From Clostridiaceae bacterium (GTDB lineage: Bacteria > Bacillota > Clostridia > Lachnospirales > Lachnospiraceae), in contig CAJTGF010000049.1 of NCBI GenBank assembly GCA_910575585.1, positions 1 through 39,415 of the forward strand: 39,415 nt of DNA, in the 5' to 3' direction. Position 1 is the stretch's first letter; each line of letters starts with the position of its first letter. The translations under genes were made by a program, and so were the position numbers. Below, piece after piece: positions 7,926 to 17,435 of the stretch. The notes below the pieces were generated by a model. It saw nothing but the letters and a program-made list of their open reading frames with translations, did not search any database and was not told the DNA's origin.

Positions 7926-8489
7926 TTAACGGGAAAAAATGCAAGAGGAAAGCGTATATAATCGCTGCACCAGGACGGTGGTGGCAATGATGAAAAATAC
8001 TTCCAGGGCGCTGCTGATGATGCCTGCCATAAGGAGCAGAAGGCCGCTTACTACGGTAATGGCTACCATGGAGACGCGGTAGGGGCGGAGAAACCGCCGG
8101 GCGGCAGGAGACAGGGCAGACAGACGCCACAGGATCAGGTACAAACACACAGCCAGCAAAACGGAGGACACAAAGGCGAACACTACATGGAGAAAGGACT
8201 GGAGGGGGACGGTTTCCGGAAGGTAGGGCGTGGTGACAGCTAAAAGCAGGAGGAAAAGAGCCGTCAAAAGAAGCCGGTGTTCCCATATGTGCCGGGGCAG
8301 ATAGATAAGCAGTTTTTTCAGCGCTTCGTAGTAGTACAGACCAATGATGACGCCCAGGAGAAAGAAGGCGGCGCGGCGGGTGGGACGGCTTCCGATGACG
8401 GACAAGTTGGAGGTGAACCAGTTGGTCCCTCGGATAAAGAGCAGGGTGTAGATGGGGATGACGGCGTAAGCGATGCACGACAGCAGCAT
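7926..8489 (-). CDS. Small polytopic membrane protein of unknown function
   Basis: 187 aa with about six hydrophobic segments: residues 1-20, 40-58, 72-90, 100-122, 140-160 and 162-180. The N-terminal motif NWFTSNLSVIGS resembles the start of DUF998-like membrane proteins, but I do not claim membership. There are no charged catalytic motifs. The ATG at 8489 has AAGGAGGA just upstream. It is divergent from the patatin-like gene; the 194-bp gap between them holds the patatin promoter. Confidence 0.7.
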   Translation of the reverse strand: MLLSCIAYAVIPIYTLLFIRGTNWFTSNLSVIGSRPTRRAAFFLLGVIIGLYYYEALKKLLIYLPRHIWEHRLLLTALFLLLLAVTTPYLPETVPLQSFLHVVFAFVSSVLLAVCLYLILWRLSALSPAARRFLRPYRVSMVAITVVSGLLLLMAGIISSALEVFFIIATTVLVQRLYTLSSCIFSR

Positions 8490-8582
8490 AAGGTTCCTCC
8501 TTAGATAACATTTGGGATCTATGTATAAATAGTATTTGCCGGGCGCCGCCGTTAGATACCGGGAAGAAATTGGAGACAGTAT

Positions 8583-8610
8583 TTGATTTGCCCGGGAAAA
8601 TGGATATAAT
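8583..8610 (+). promoter_or_regulatory. Promoter of the patatin-like gene
   Basis: TTGATT (8583-8588), 16-bp spacer, TATAAT (8605-8610), about 70 bp before the chosen start. The leader is AT-rich and shows no clear structure. Confidence 0.6.
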
Positions 8611-8683
8611 ATTGGGTAAGGTGGCTATTTTAAAATTTTGCCATAGATAATATAGTAAGAAATAAATGGAAAGAGGATTTATA

Positions 8684-9469
8684 ATGGAAGGAACTGCATT
8701 GATCTTAGCCGGAGGCGGCGGTAAAGGCGCTTATGAGATTGGAGTATGGGGAGCTATGAGGGAGCTTGGCATTGACAAGGAGATAACGGCCGTGTCGGGA
8801 GCTTCCGTGGGAGGTCTTAACGGGGCATTGTTTGTTCAGGGGGACTATGACAGAGCCAGACAGATCTGGCTAACCATGAACGCGGAGAAGATCCTGGACC
8901 CGGGCAGACTGAATCTGATAGACGAACTGAAGGCCATGGTGGAGCGGTGGCCCGATGTAGAGGCGGAATCACTGATGAAGGAGGGGATCTTTTCCAGAGA
9001 CGGGCTGGTGCAGATCATCCGGGAGGAGCTGGATGTAAACCGGGTGGCCCAAAGCGGGATCCCCTGCTGTCTGGCCTGCTATAATGTCACATCCAATCTT
9101 ATGGATTACATTAATGTGACGGGAATGAAGCAGAATGATATGGAGACCATCCTTTTGGCCACGTCGGCGCTTCCGGGGATCTTCGGGCCTGTGCGGTTTG
9201 GGAAGAGTCTGTATCTGGACGGCGGCCTTAAGGACAATGTTCCAGTGCGCCCGCTGTACAACGCGGGGTACAGGGATTTTCTGGTGGTGCATCTAAGCCG
9301 CCGCAGCCTTGTGGACGAGGAGGAGTTTCCAGGAGCGTCTATGGTGCAGATCGTCCCATCCCGGGATCAGGGGGATTTTGTCACGGGAACGCTGGATTTT
9401 TCGGCAGAGGGAGCGAAGCGGCGGATGGAACAGGGGTATGAGGACGCCAAGGCGATTCTGGGAAGATAG
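8684..9469 (+). CDS. Patatin-like phospholipase
   Basis: 261-aa cytoplasmic-type patatin lipase. It has the glycine-rich oxyanion loop GGGGKGAY (residues 10-17), the nucleophile elbow GASVG with Ser41, and the catalytic Asp179 in DGGLKDN, so the Ser-Asp dyad is intact. This family hydrolyses acyl esters of phospholipids or related lipids. There is no signal peptide or membrane anchor, and the protein is close to a bare catalytic domain. The ATG at 8684 has AGAGG 7 nt upstream; an ATG at 8666 would overlap that site. The next gene starts 77 bp later with its own promoter. Confidence 0.9.
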   Translation: MEGTALILAGGGGKGAYEIGVWGAMRELGIDKEITAVSGASVGGLNGALFVQGDYDRARQIWLTMNAEKILDPGRLNLIDELKAMVERWPDVEAESLMKEGIFSRDGLVQIIREELDVNRVAQSGIPCCLACYNVTSNLMDYINVTGMKQNDMETILLATSALPGIFGPVRFGKSLYLDGGLKDNVPVRPLYNAGYRDFLVVHLSRRSLVDEEEFPGASMVQIVPSRDQGDFVTGTLDFSAEGAKRRMEQGYEDAKAILGR

Positions 9470-9499
9470 CAGACGCAAAACGATCAGGGAAGATTTTAT

Positions 9500-9528
9500 T
9501 TTACAAATGCCAATTTCTGTTATATAGT
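9500..9528 (+). promoter_or_regulatory. Promoter of the sodium symporter gene
   Basis: TTTACA (9500-9505), 17-bp spacer, TATAGT (9523-9528); five of six matches in each box. The ATG at 9547 is only about 12 nt from the expected transcript start, so the leader is very short. Confidence 0.55.
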
Positions 9529-9546
9529 ATAGGAAAAACAGGGGTT

Positions 9547-10950
9547 ATGGCAGGTAAACGAGAAAAAGGAAGGCAGAAGAACAGGAAGGCAGGGAATGGT
9601 TTGAGCAAAGGAAACGTTAAGGAAAAGGGACAAAGGACACACCAGAACGGAGGATTTCAAAATTCTCTGGGATTTGTGCTGGCCTGTGTGGGGTCGGCGG
9701 TGGGGATGGGCAATATCTGGCTGTTTCCCTACAGGCTGGGGCAGTACGGAGGCGCGGCCTTTTTGATCCCCTATCTGTTATTTATCGCCCTGTTTGGGCT
9801 TACAGGGCTTTCGGTGGAGTTTGCCGTGGGACGCCGGGCAGGGACGGGAACGTTAGGGTCCTATGAGTATTGCTGGGCTGCCAGGAAGAAGGGGAAGCTG
9901 GGGTATGTTCTGGGATGGATCCCCCTTATGGGTTCCCTTGGCATTGCCATCGGATATTCGGTCATATTGGGATGGGTGTTAAAAACTCTGGGCGCCAGTC
10001 TGACCGGAGAACTGTTTGTCAGGGATACGGGGGAATTTTTCGGGGAGATGTCCTCGTCATTTGGCAATATCCCCTGCCATGGGGCGGTGGTTCTCATAGC
10101 CTGCGGCCTTTTGATGGCCGGAGCCACAAAGGGCATTGAGAAGATCAATAAAGTGCTGATGCCGGCGTTTTTCGGATTGTTCGTGGTTTTGGCCGTTCGT
10201 GTGTTTTTTCTGGAGGGAGCCTTGGAGGGATACCGGTTTTTGTTTATTCCCAAGTGGGAGTATCTGTTAAAGACCGATACCTGGGTCATGGCCATGGGGC
10301 AGGCGTTTTTCTCGCTGTCCATCACCGGATCGGGCATGATCGTGTATGGTTCCTACCTTGGACGGGATGAGGATATTGTGGGAGCGTCGGTGAATACGGC
10401 GGTGTTTGACACCATTGCGGCTATGCTGGCCGGCCTGGCGATCATGCCGGCGGTGTTTGCCTTTGGCATAGAACCGGCCAGCGGGCCGCCGCTGATGTTT
10501 ATTACGTTGCCTCAGGTATTTGCCCAGATGCCTCTTGGTCGGTTGTTTGCGGTGTTTTTCTTCGTGTCCGTGGCTTTTGCGGGAATAACCAGCCTGATCA
10601 ATATGTTTGAGGCGGTGTGCGAGTCCTGGCAGACCCGGTTCGGAATGTCCCATAAGGTCATGGCAGCCCTGTGCGGCGCGGTGGCCCTGGCTGTGGGGAT
10701 CTTTATTGAGGACGGAGACAAGGTGGGAGCGTGGATGGATTTTATCACGATCCTGGTGGTGCCTTTCGGCGCGCTTTTGGGAGCTTTCTCCATCTACTAT
10801 ATCCTGGGCTGGAAGGAGATAAGCAAAGAGCTTTCCCTGGGGAGAAAACGGCCTGTGGGCCAGTGGATGGGGATGCTGGGAAAGTATGTGTATGTGCCGT
10901 TGGCGGTATTTGTTTTTGTTCTTGGGATCGTATACGGCGGTATCGGCTGA
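9547..10950 (+). CDS. Neurotransmitter:sodium symporter family (SNF/NSS) transporter
   Basis: 467-aa LeuT-fold secondary carrier that couples Na+ to uptake of amino acids or amines. The first transmembrane helix holds the hallmark GSAVGMGNIWLFPY, followed by GGAAFLIPYL in helix 2. About 11-12 helices follow in total. The first ~35 residues are an unusually basic, polar cytoplasmic extension (KGRQKNRK-type) before the core. The substrate cannot be predicted. lgt follows 43 bp later on the same strand and may be co-transcribed. Confidence 0.9.
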   Translation: MAGKREKGRQKNRKAGNGLSKGNVKEKGQRTHQNGGFQNSLGFVLACVGSAVGMGNIWLFPYRLGQYGGAAFLIPYLLFIALFGLTGLSVEFAVGRRAGTGTLGSYEYCWAARKKGKLGYVLGWIPLMGSLGIAIGYSVILGWVLKTLGASLTGELFVRDTGEFFGEMSSSFGNIPCHGAVVLIACGLLMAGATKGIEKINKVLMPAFFGLFVVLAVRVFFLEGALEGYRFLFIPKWEYLLKTDTWVMAMGQAFFSLSITGSGMIVYGSYLGRDEDIVGASVNTAVFDTIAAMLAGLAIMPAVFAFGIEPASGPPLMFITLPQVFAQMPLGRLFAVFFFVSVAFAGITSLINMFEAVCESWQTRFGMSHKVMAALCGAVALAVGIFIEDGDKVGAWMDFITILVVPFGALLGAFSIYYILGWKEISKELSLGRKRPVGQWMGMLGKYVYVPLAVFVFVLGIVYGGIG

Positions 10951-10993
10951 TACAACATGTTGAAAATACAGGCTTATATTTCGAGGTGAGTGA

Positions 10994-11755
10994 ATGAAAA
11001 ATGATTTGTTTTCCATAGGAGGTTTTACGATCCACGGCTATGGCCTTATGATCGGCATCGGGTTTTTGGCCGCCTACCTGTTATCGGATCACAGGGCAAA
11101 GAAGAAGGGACTTGACGGGGATCATGTGCTGGGGCTTGGGATGTGGGTCATCGTCATCGGGCTGGCCGGCGCCAAGTTTCTGTATTATATTACGACCATC
11201 GATGAGATCATAAAAGACCCCGGGCTCCTTTTGGACATTGCCAACGGGTTTGTGGTGTACGGAGGGATCATAGGGGGGATCTTAGGCGGATACGCCTATT
11301 GCAGGAAGTACAGGCTGGATTTTCTGAAGTACGCGGATCTGATCCTGCCTTCTGTGGCGCTGGCCCAGGGATTTGGCCGGATCGGGTGTTTTCTGGCCGG
11401 ATGCTGCTATGGTATGGAGACGGACGGGGCTTTTGCCATAATCTTCCGGGATTCTGCCTACGCCCCCAATGGGGTCAGGCTGCTGCCTACCCAGCTGATG
11501 TCCAGCGGACTTAATTTTCTCCACTTTTTTGCGCTTCTGTGGCTGTCGGGGAAAGTGAAACGGGACGGCCAGGTGGCCGGCATGTATCTGGTCTTGTACA
11601 GTTTGGGACGTTTTGTTATGGAATTTTTCCGGGGTGATCTGATCCGGGGCAATGTGGGAAGTTTGACGACCTCCCAGTTCATCTCTCTGTTTGCGGCTGC
11701 GGCAGGCGTATTTCTGCTGATAGTCAGCAGGAGATTGCCCAAAACCGCAGATTAA
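10994..11755 (+). CDS. lgt: Prolipoprotein diacylglyceryl transferase
   Basis: 253-aa, about seven-helix membrane enzyme that moves diacylglycerol from phosphatidylglycerol onto the lipobox cysteine of prelipoproteins. It shows HGYGLMIGIGF at 14-24, VVYGGIIGG in the core, and the Lgt signature region at 128-140 as GRIGCFLAGCCYG, the cysteine-rich clostridial variant of GRxGNFxN. RFVMEFFRGD near the C-terminus fits the family. The ribosome site GAGGTGA precedes the ATG. Three lipoproteins that would need this enzyme (the proteins at 14428, 25099 and 28235) are in the same window. A hybrid kinase starts 13 bp downstream, so the two are probably one operon. Confidence 0.93.
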   Translation: MKNDLFSIGGFTIHGYGLMIGIGFLAAYLLSDHRAKKKGLDGDHVLGLGMWVIVIGLAGAKFLYYITTIDEIIKDPGLLLDIANGFVVYGGIIGGILGGYAYCRKYRLDFLKYADLILPSVALAQGFGRIGCFLAGCCYGMETDGAFAIIFRDSAYAPNGVRLLPTQLMSSGLNFLHFFALLWLSGKVKRDGQVAGMYLVLYSLGRFVMEFFRGDLIRGNVGSLTTSQFISLFAAAAGVFLLIVSRRLPKTAD

Positions 11756-11768
11756 AGGAGGAGGGGAC

Positions 11769-14288
11769 GTGAAGGGGATGAAGAAGTTTCTTTTGGCCAG
11801 CGCCCTGGGACTGGCGGCGCTTTGCATTGCCTGTTTTGCGTGGCTGGGAATGTTTATAGGGGCCAAAAGTAAGGAAGCCATTGATCAGATAGGCATTATC
11901 TATATGTCAGAGGTCAGCAGGCAGCTGCAGGAAAAGTTTGACGCGGTCATCAGGCTGCGACTGTCCCAGATCGAGGGGATCATAAAGAGGACTCCCTGGG
12001 AGAGCGCGGTTTACGGGGAGGAGATGAAAAACGATCTGGCCAGAAGCGGGAGCATCCGGGAATTTGATTATCTGGGGCTGTATACCGAGGATGGAAGGTG
12101 TGAGGTCATCTATGGAGATCCTGTGGTGATATCGGACCAGGGGCAGTCCCAGCTGGGGAAGGAACGGGCGGTCATCAGCGGTACCAATGAGGCGGGGGAG
12201 CGGTTTCTTTTGCTGGGTATTAAGGCAGGGTATCCTATGGCAGACGGCGGGACCGGCTCCATGCTCATTGCAGGGATTCCCATCGAATATCTGGACAGCG
12301 TGCTTGGCCTCAATGAAGAAAAGTCTATGATATACTCTCATATCATCCGCCGGGACGGCACTTTCATCATTCAGAGCCAGACAAAGAACGGGGACGAACA
12401 ATTTACCCAGGTTAAGGAAATGTTTGCGGAATTGAACGGAAAGACGCCTCATCAGTACGTGGAGGATATGGGCAGGGCCATGGACGCCGGGGAGGATTAT
12501 TCCACCATAGCCATGGTGGACGGCGTGTATCAGCACTTTTACTGTTCCGACCTTCCGGATTCCCAGTGGTATTTGGTGGCGGTGATGCCTTACGGGATCT
12601 TAGACGATATCATCAGCCGTTTAGGCGGCGTGCGCCAGTACACCATACTGGGCGTCTGCGCCGTGATCCTGGCAGCCGGGGTGATCATCTTTGCCATGTA
12701 TTATAAGCTGTCCCAGAATCAGCTGCAGATCCTAAACAAAGCGGAACAGGCCAACCGGGCCAAAAGCGAGTTTCTTTCCAACATGAGCCACGATATCAGG
12801 ACACCCATGAACGGGATCGTGGGAATGACGGCCATTGCCATGGCCAATGTAGGCGATACGGCTAAGGTGAAGGACTGTCTGACCAAGATCACCTTATCCA
12901 GTAAGCATCTGCTGGGGCTGATCAATGACGTGCTGGACATGTCCAAGATCGAGAGCGGAAAGCTGTCTTTAAATCAGCATCAGGTATCGCTGCGGGAAAC
13001 CATGGACAGCATAGTCAATATCGTGCAGCCTCAGATCGAGGCCAGGAATCAGCATTTTGATATTTTTATCCAGAATGTGGCCCAGGAGCAGGTGTACTGC
13101 GACAGCGTCCGCTTAAACCAGGTGCTGATCAACCTTTTATCCAACGCCATAAAGTTTACGCCGGAGGAGGGGACCATCAATGTTTTTTTGAGCCAGGAAC
13201 CTTCGCCTGTTGGGGACGGCTGGGTGCGCTGCCATTTTAAGGTGAAAGATAACGGCATCGGCATGACCCCGGAATTCCAAAAGACTATTTTTGAGACATT
13301 TACCAGGGAGCGGAATCTTAGGGTGGACAAAACCGAGGGCAGCGGCCTGGGTATGGCGATCACCAAATACATAGTGGATGCCATGAAAGGCACGATCCAG
13401 CTGGACAGCGCTCCGGGGATGGGAAGCCAGTTCCATATTACGGTGGATTTTGAGAAGGCTACGGTTGCGGAGGAAGATATGGTCCTGCCTAACTGGAGGA
13501 TGCTGGTGGTGGACAATAATGAGGATCTTTGCCAGAGCGCCGTTTATGAGTTAAAGCAGATCGGGATTGACGCCCAGTGGGCCCTTAACGGAAGGACTGC
13601 GGTGGAGATGGCTTTGAAGCGCCATGAGGAGCATAACGGATATCAGATCATCCTTCTTGACTGGAAGATGCCGGGGATGGACGGTGTGGAAACCGCAAGG
13701 GAGATCCGGGATAAAGTGGGGGATGAGGTTCCCATTTTTCTCATATCCGCCTATGACTGGGGGGATATTGAGGCGGCGGCAAAGGATGCGGGCATCCAGG
13801 GATTTATTTCCAAACCGCTGTTTAAGTCCAGTCTGTATCTGAGTTTGAGCAGGTTTATGCTGAATGCGGAAAGCCAGGAGGAGGAGAAGTCCAGGGAGAT
13901 CATGGATCTTTCAGGAAAGCGCATCCTTGTGGCTGAGGATAATGAACTGAATTGGGAGATTGCGGAGGAACTGTTATCGGAGACGGGACTTGCCATGGAG
14001 CGGGCGGAAAACGGCAGGGTATGCGTGGATATGTTTGAGGGCTCGGAGGAAGGGTATTACGACGGGATCCTTATGGATATACGGATGCCGGTGATGAACG
14101 GATATGAGGCGGCCGGGCTTATCCGCAGTTCTTCAAGATCCGACAGGGGGCTTCCCATCATCGCCATGACAGCGGACGCGTTTTCTGATGATATCCAGAG
14201 ATGTCTGGACAGCGGCATGGATGAGCATGTGCCAAAGCCGATTGATGTGAAATTGGTTTTTGAAGTGTTGAAAAAGCATTTGTATTAG
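11769..14288 (+). CDS. Membrane hybrid sensor histidine kinase with two receiver domains
   Basis: 839 aa. Order: transmembrane helix at about 7-29, extracytoplasmic sensor (30-295, likely Cache-like), second helix (about 296-316), HisKA with His341 in EFLSNMSHDIRTPMNG, HATPase (NLLSNAIKF, DNGIGM, GSGLGMAI), receiver 1 with Asp631 in LLDWKMPGMDG, and receiver 2 with Asp770 in LMDIRMPVMNG and KPID. There is no HPt and no DNA-binding output, so the phosphate or signal must leave through another protein. The start is GTG at 11769, 6 nt after AGGAGG; an ATG at 11778 is the alternative. A terminator and a new promoter separate it from the ABC importer downstream, so a link to that importer is possible but unproven. 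Confidence 0.9.
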   Translation: MKGMKKFLLASALGLAALCIACFAWLGMFIGAKSKEAIDQIGIIYMSEVSRQLQEKFDAVIRLRLSQIEGIIKRTPWESAVYGEEMKNDLARSGSIREFDYLGLYTEDGRCEVIYGDPVVISDQGQSQLGKERAVISGTNEAGERFLLLGIKAGYPMADGGTGSMLIAGIPIEYLDSVLGLNEEKSMIYSHIIRRDGTFIIQSQTKNGDEQFTQVKEMFAELNGKTPHQYVEDMGRAMDAGEDYSTIAMVDGVYQHFYCSDLPDSQWYLVAVMPYGILDDIISRLGGVRQYTILGVCAVILAAGVIIFAMYYKLSQNQLQILNKAEQANRAKSEFLSNMSHDIRTPMNGIVGMTAIAMANVGDTAKVKDCLTKITLSSKHLLGLINDVLDMSKIESGKLSLNQHQVSLRETMDSIVNIVQPQIEARNQHFDIFIQNVAQEQVYCDSVRLNQVLINLLSNAIKFTPEEGTINVFLSQEPSPVGDGWVRCHFKVKDNGIGMTPEFQKTIFETFTRERNLRVDKTEGSGLGMAITKYIVDAMKGTIQLDSAPGMGSQFHITVDFEKATVAEEDMVLPNWRMLVVDNNEDLCQSAVYELKQIGIDAQWALNGRTAVEMALKRHEEHNGYQIILLDWKMPGMDGVETAREIRDKVGDEVPIFLISAYDWGDIEAAAKDAGIQGFISKPLFKSSLYLSLSRFMLNAESQEEEKSREIMDLSGKRILVAEDNELNWEIAEELLSETGLAMERAENGRVCVDMFEGSEEGYYDGILMDIRMPVMNGYEAAGLIRSSSRSDRGLPIIAMTADAFSDDIQRCLDSGMDEHVPKPIDVKLVFEVLKKHLY

Positions 14289-14297
14289 AGATCCGCG

Positions 14298-14323
14298 GAG
14301 GCAGGGAGACCTGCCTCTTTTTT
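14298..14323 (+). terminator. Intrinsic terminator after the hybrid kinase
   Basis: GAGGCAGG (14298-14305), loop GAGA, CCTGCCTC (14310-14317), then six T. Confidence 0.92.
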
Positions 14324-14361
14324 ACGGCAAGAAAAAAGTTGTGTAAAATTTACAAAAAGGG

Positions 14362-14390
14362 TTTAATTTTTAATGGATTTGTGGTATTAT
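14362..14390 (+). promoter_or_regulatory. Likely promoter of the ABC importer operon
   Basis: TATTAT at 14385-14390 preceded by TGG (extended -10), with a weak TTTAAT 17 bp upstream. The weak -35 fits a promoter needing an activator, but this is a low-information match. Confidence 0.4.
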
Positions 14391-14427
14391 TTACCTGTGA
14401 AATTCATATTTTAAGGAGGACAAGGTT

Positions 14428-15609
14428 ATGAAGAAAAAACTGGCATTGTTGTTGACCTGCTCCATGGTACTGGGCTTGACTGCCTGCGGCGGCAGCGGCG
14501 GTGAGGCTACGACTGCAGCCACAGAGCCTGCGGCGGCTTCCACGGAAGCTTCCGGTCAGACAGAGGCAGCCGACAAGGCAGAGGCTGACGATACAAAAGA
14601 CGGGGATGGCATGGAAGCCCTGATCGAAGCGGCAAAGGCGGAGGGGGAGCTGACGGTGTACGGTTCCTGTGAGGAGGAATACCTGTCTTTGGCATGCAAG
14701 AATTTTGAAGATCTGTACGGGATCAAGACAAAGTTCCAGAGACTTTCTACTTCCGAGGTATACACCAAGATCTCCGAGGAGGCCGGAAAGCCGTCGGCGG
14801 ACGTATGGTTCGGCGGGACCACGGATCCTTACAATGAGGCTGTGGCAGACGGGCTCCTCATGGAATATAAGGCAATGAACGCGGTCAACTTAATCAGCGA
14901 GGATTACAAGGACCCCACCAACTGCTGGTACGGAATCTACAAGGGGATCCTGGGATTTATGGTGAACACGGAGGAACTGTCCCGCCTGAATCTGGAAGCG
15001 CCCAAGACGTGGGACGACCTGACAAAGGAAGAGTACAAGGATCTTATTATGCTTTCCAACCCCAACACAGCCGGTACGGCCAAGCTGGTGATCAATACCA
15101 TGATCCAGATGAAGGGACATGATGAGGCGATGGAATATTTTAAAGCCCTTGACGGGAATATCAGCCAGTACACCAAGTCCGGCTCCGGCCCTTCTAAGAT
15201 GGTAGGCCCGGGCGAGTGCGTGATCGGCATCGGATTCCTTCACGACGGCATTTACCAGATCCTTCAGGGCTATGACAATATCCAGCTGATCGTGCCTGAG
15301 GACGGGACTTCTTTTGAGGTTGGCGCTACCGCTATCTTTAACGGCTGCGCGCATCCCAACGCCGCCAAGCTGTGGATCGAGTACGCGCTGTCTCCGGAGT
15401 GTGTGGACCACGCCAAGGAAGCCGGCTCCTATCAGTTCCTGGTGCTGTCCAATGGAGCCCAGCCGGAGGAGGCTGCCAAGTTCGGTCTGGATATGAATAA
15501 CACCATTGATTATGATTTTGAGGACGCGAAGGCCAACAGCTCCAAGTATGTGGAAGATTTCTTTGCGGCTTTGGGAAGCTCTGCCGACGACAGATTTAAG
15601 ACGGAATAG
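14428..15609 (+). CDS. ABC transporter substrate-binding lipoprotein (AfuA/FbpA-like)
   Basis: 393 aa. The signal peptide MKKKLALLLTCSMVLGLTAC ends in lipobox LTAC (Cys20), followed by a low-complexity Ala/Thr/Glu linker to about residue 60 and then a type 2 periplasmic-binding fold (GELTVYGS, ADVWFGGTTDPYNEA, YGIYKGILGF). Ferric-binding relatives carry two adjacent Tyr in the C-terminal half; here the corresponding stretch reads IGFLHDG (His272-Asp273), with a Glu at 297. This pattern is closer to what I recall of the hexose-phosphate binder AfuA than to FbpA. Ferric iron or phosphonate remain alternatives. First gene of a three-gene importer. Confidence 0.87.
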   Translation: MKKKLALLLTCSMVLGLTACGGSGGEATTAATEPAAASTEASGQTEAADKAEADDTKDGDGMEALIEAAKAEGELTVYGSCEEEYLSLACKNFEDLYGIKTKFQRLSTSEVYTKISEEAGKPSADVWFGGTTDPYNEAVADGLLMEYKAMNAVNLISEDYKDPTNCWYGIYKGILGFMVNTEELSRLNLEAPKTWDDLTKEEYKDLIMLSNPNTAGTAKLVINTMIQMKGHDEAMEYFKALDGNISQYTKSGSGPSKMVGPGECVIGIGFLHDGIYQILQGYDNIQLIVPEDGTSFEVGATAIFNGCAHPNAAKLWIEYALSPECVDHAKEAGSYQFLVLSNGAQPEEAAKFGLDMNNTIDYDFEDAKANSSKYVEDFFAALGSSADDRFKTE

Positions 15610-15636
15610 CCGTTAAGGATTAAAAGGACAGGAACG

Positions 15637-15675
15637 AAAATGCTGCGTGATGCGTGGTCGCACACGCGGCATTTT
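15637..15675 (+). promoter_or_regulatory. Intercistronic hairpin between binding protein and permease
   Basis: A 13-pair stem AAAATGCTGCGTG / CACGCGGCATTTT (one T-G pair) with a 13-nt loop, 27 bp after the binding-protein stop. There is only a short T-run. Such hairpins commonly protect the upstream message and let the binding protein outnumber the permease; that role is inferred. Confidence 0.65.
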
Positions 15676-15725
15676 GGTTATGGATTACGTTTGGGACATT
15701 TTTTTCTGGGGAAAGGGGGATGGAT

Positions 15726-17435
15726 ATGTCCAAAAAGCAAAGCGCGTCTCTGGAAAGGAAAAAATTTTTTTCCGATCCCATCCTTATCAGCATGATCGTG
15801 GTCTTGCTGGTATTTTTGGCGCTGTTTATCTTGTATCCCCTTCTCATGCTGCTGGTGGACAGCTTTTTTGAGGAGGAAAAGGTCACCTTTGCCGTGTTCG
15901 GAAGGGTGCTGAGCCTGGAGCGGTTTCAGACGGCGTTTAAGAATACGCTGGTCCTGGGGTTCATCACAGGGATCGCGTCCACGGCTATCGGGCTTTTATT
16001 TGCCTATGTGGAGGTTTACGTAAAGCTTCGGACAAAGGTTCTGGAAAAGCTGTTTTCCGTGGTGTCCATGCTGCCGGTGGTATCTCCGCCTTTTGTGCTC
16101 TCGCTGTCCATGATCATGCTGTTTGGGCGCAGCGGCATCATCACCCGTTCGCTTTTGAAGATTTATGATTCCAACGTCTATGGCCTTAAGGGCATTGCCA
16201 TTGTGCAGACCCTGACTTTTTTTCCGGTGTGCTATCTGATGCTTAAAGGGCTGCTTAAGAATATTGACCCGTCGCTGGAGGAGGCTACCAGGGATATGGG
16301 AGCTTCCAGGTGGAAAGTATTTACAAGCGTAACGTTTCCTTTGCTGCTTCCTGGTCTGGGCAACGCGTTTTTGGTGACCTTTATCGAGTCTGTGGCGGAT
16401 TTTGCCAACCCTATGCTGATCGGCGGCTCTTATGATACTCTGGCCACTACCATCTATCTGCAGGTGACGGGGGCCTATGATTCTACCGGCGCGGCGGCTA
16501 TGTCCGTGGTCCTTTTGTCTCTGACTGTGGTGTTGTTTTTGATCCAGAAGTATTATCTGGAGAAAAAGACGGCAGCCACTCTTACGGGAAAGGCGTCCCG
16601 CACAAGGATGCTGATCGAGGATAAGAGCGTTACGGTGCCTTTGACCATCTTCTGCGCCCTTGTGGCGGCGTTTGTGGTGCTGATGTATGTGATGGTGCCT
16701 TTTGGCGCGCTGTTTACCTTGTGGGGAAGGGATTACAGCCTGTCTTTAAAATGGTTCCAGTACATGCTTAGGACCAGCGGCATCAAGGCGTTTAAGGATT
16801 CTTTTGTGCTGTCTCTGATCGCGTCTCCGCTGACGGCCTTCTTGTCCATGGTCATCGCTTATCTGGTGGTGAAAAAGAGGTTTAAGGGCAAGGGATTTAT
16901 CGAGTTCGTGTCCATGCTTGCCATGGCTGTGCCGGGGACGGTTCTGGGCATCGGGTACATCAGGGGATACGCCAACGGATTGTTCCGCACAGGCATTATG
17001 AGCGGGCTTTACGGCACCGGGCTGATCCTTATTATCGTGTTTATTGTGCGGAGTCTTCCCACAGGAACCAGAAGCGGCATCTCAGCCCTGCAGCAGATTG
17101 ACAAGTCTATTGAGGAGTCGGCCTACGACATGGGCGCCAACTCGGCCAGGGTGTTTATGACGGTGACGCTGCCGTTGATCAAGGATTCGTTTTTCAGCGG
17201 TCTGGTGACGGCATTTGTGAGGAGCATTACGGCGATCTCGGCCATCATCCTTCTGGTTACCCCGGATTTCCTTCTGATCACCTGCCAGATCAATGAGCAG
17301 GCGGAGAAAGGCAACTACGGCGTGGCCTGCGCTTACGCCACGGTGCTGATCGCCATTACCTACGGGGCGGTCATTATCATGAATACGCTGATTAAATTTT
17401 TTGGGACCAGCAGAGCGGTCAAGGAGGAGGCATAG
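15726..17435 (+). CDS. ABC transporter permease, two fused permease halves
   Basis: 569 aa with about 12 membrane helices. It has two copies of the binding-protein-dependent transport (BPD) coupling loop that docks on the ATPase: EEATRDMGASRWKVF in the first half and EESAYDMGANSARVF in the second. A fused two-domain permease is typical of the FbpB/AfuB class. The ATG at 15726 is 6 nt after AAAGGGGG; an upstream in-frame start at 15654 would run through the intercistronic hairpin and is rejected. The next gene begins directly after its stop. Confidence 0.9.
   Translation: MSKKQSASLERKKFFSDPILISMIVVLLVFLALFILYPLLMLLVDSFFEEEKVTFAVFGRVLSLERFQTAFKNTLVLGFITGIASTAIGLLFAYVEVYVKLRTKVLEKLFSVVSMLPVVSPPFVLSLSMIMLFGRSGIITRSLLKIYDSNVYGLKGIAIVQTLTFFPVCYLMLKGLLKNIDPSLEEATRDMGASRWKVFTSVTFPLLLPGLGNAFLVTFIESVADFANPMLIGGSYDTLATTIYLQVTGAYDSTGAAAMSVVLLSLTVVLFLIQKYYLEKKTAATLTGKASRTRMLIEDKSVTVPLTIFCALVAAFVVLMYVMVPFGALFTLWGRDYSLSLKWFQYMLRTSGIKAFKDSFVLSLIASPLTAFLSMVIAYLVVKKRFKGKGFIEFVSMLAMAVPGTVLGIGYIRGYANGLFRTGIMSGLYGTGLILIIVFIVRSLPTGTRSGISALQQIDKSIEESAYDMGANSARVFMTVTLPLIKDSFFSGLVTAFVRSITAISAIILLVTPDFLLITCQINEQAEKGNYGVACAYATVLIAITYGAVIIMNTLIKFFGTSRAVKEEA

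Noticed and set aside
15654-15725. N-terminal extension of the fused permease
   Set aside because: It would be translated from the intercistronic hairpin with no ribosome site; AAAGGGGG 6 nt before 15726 marks the real start.
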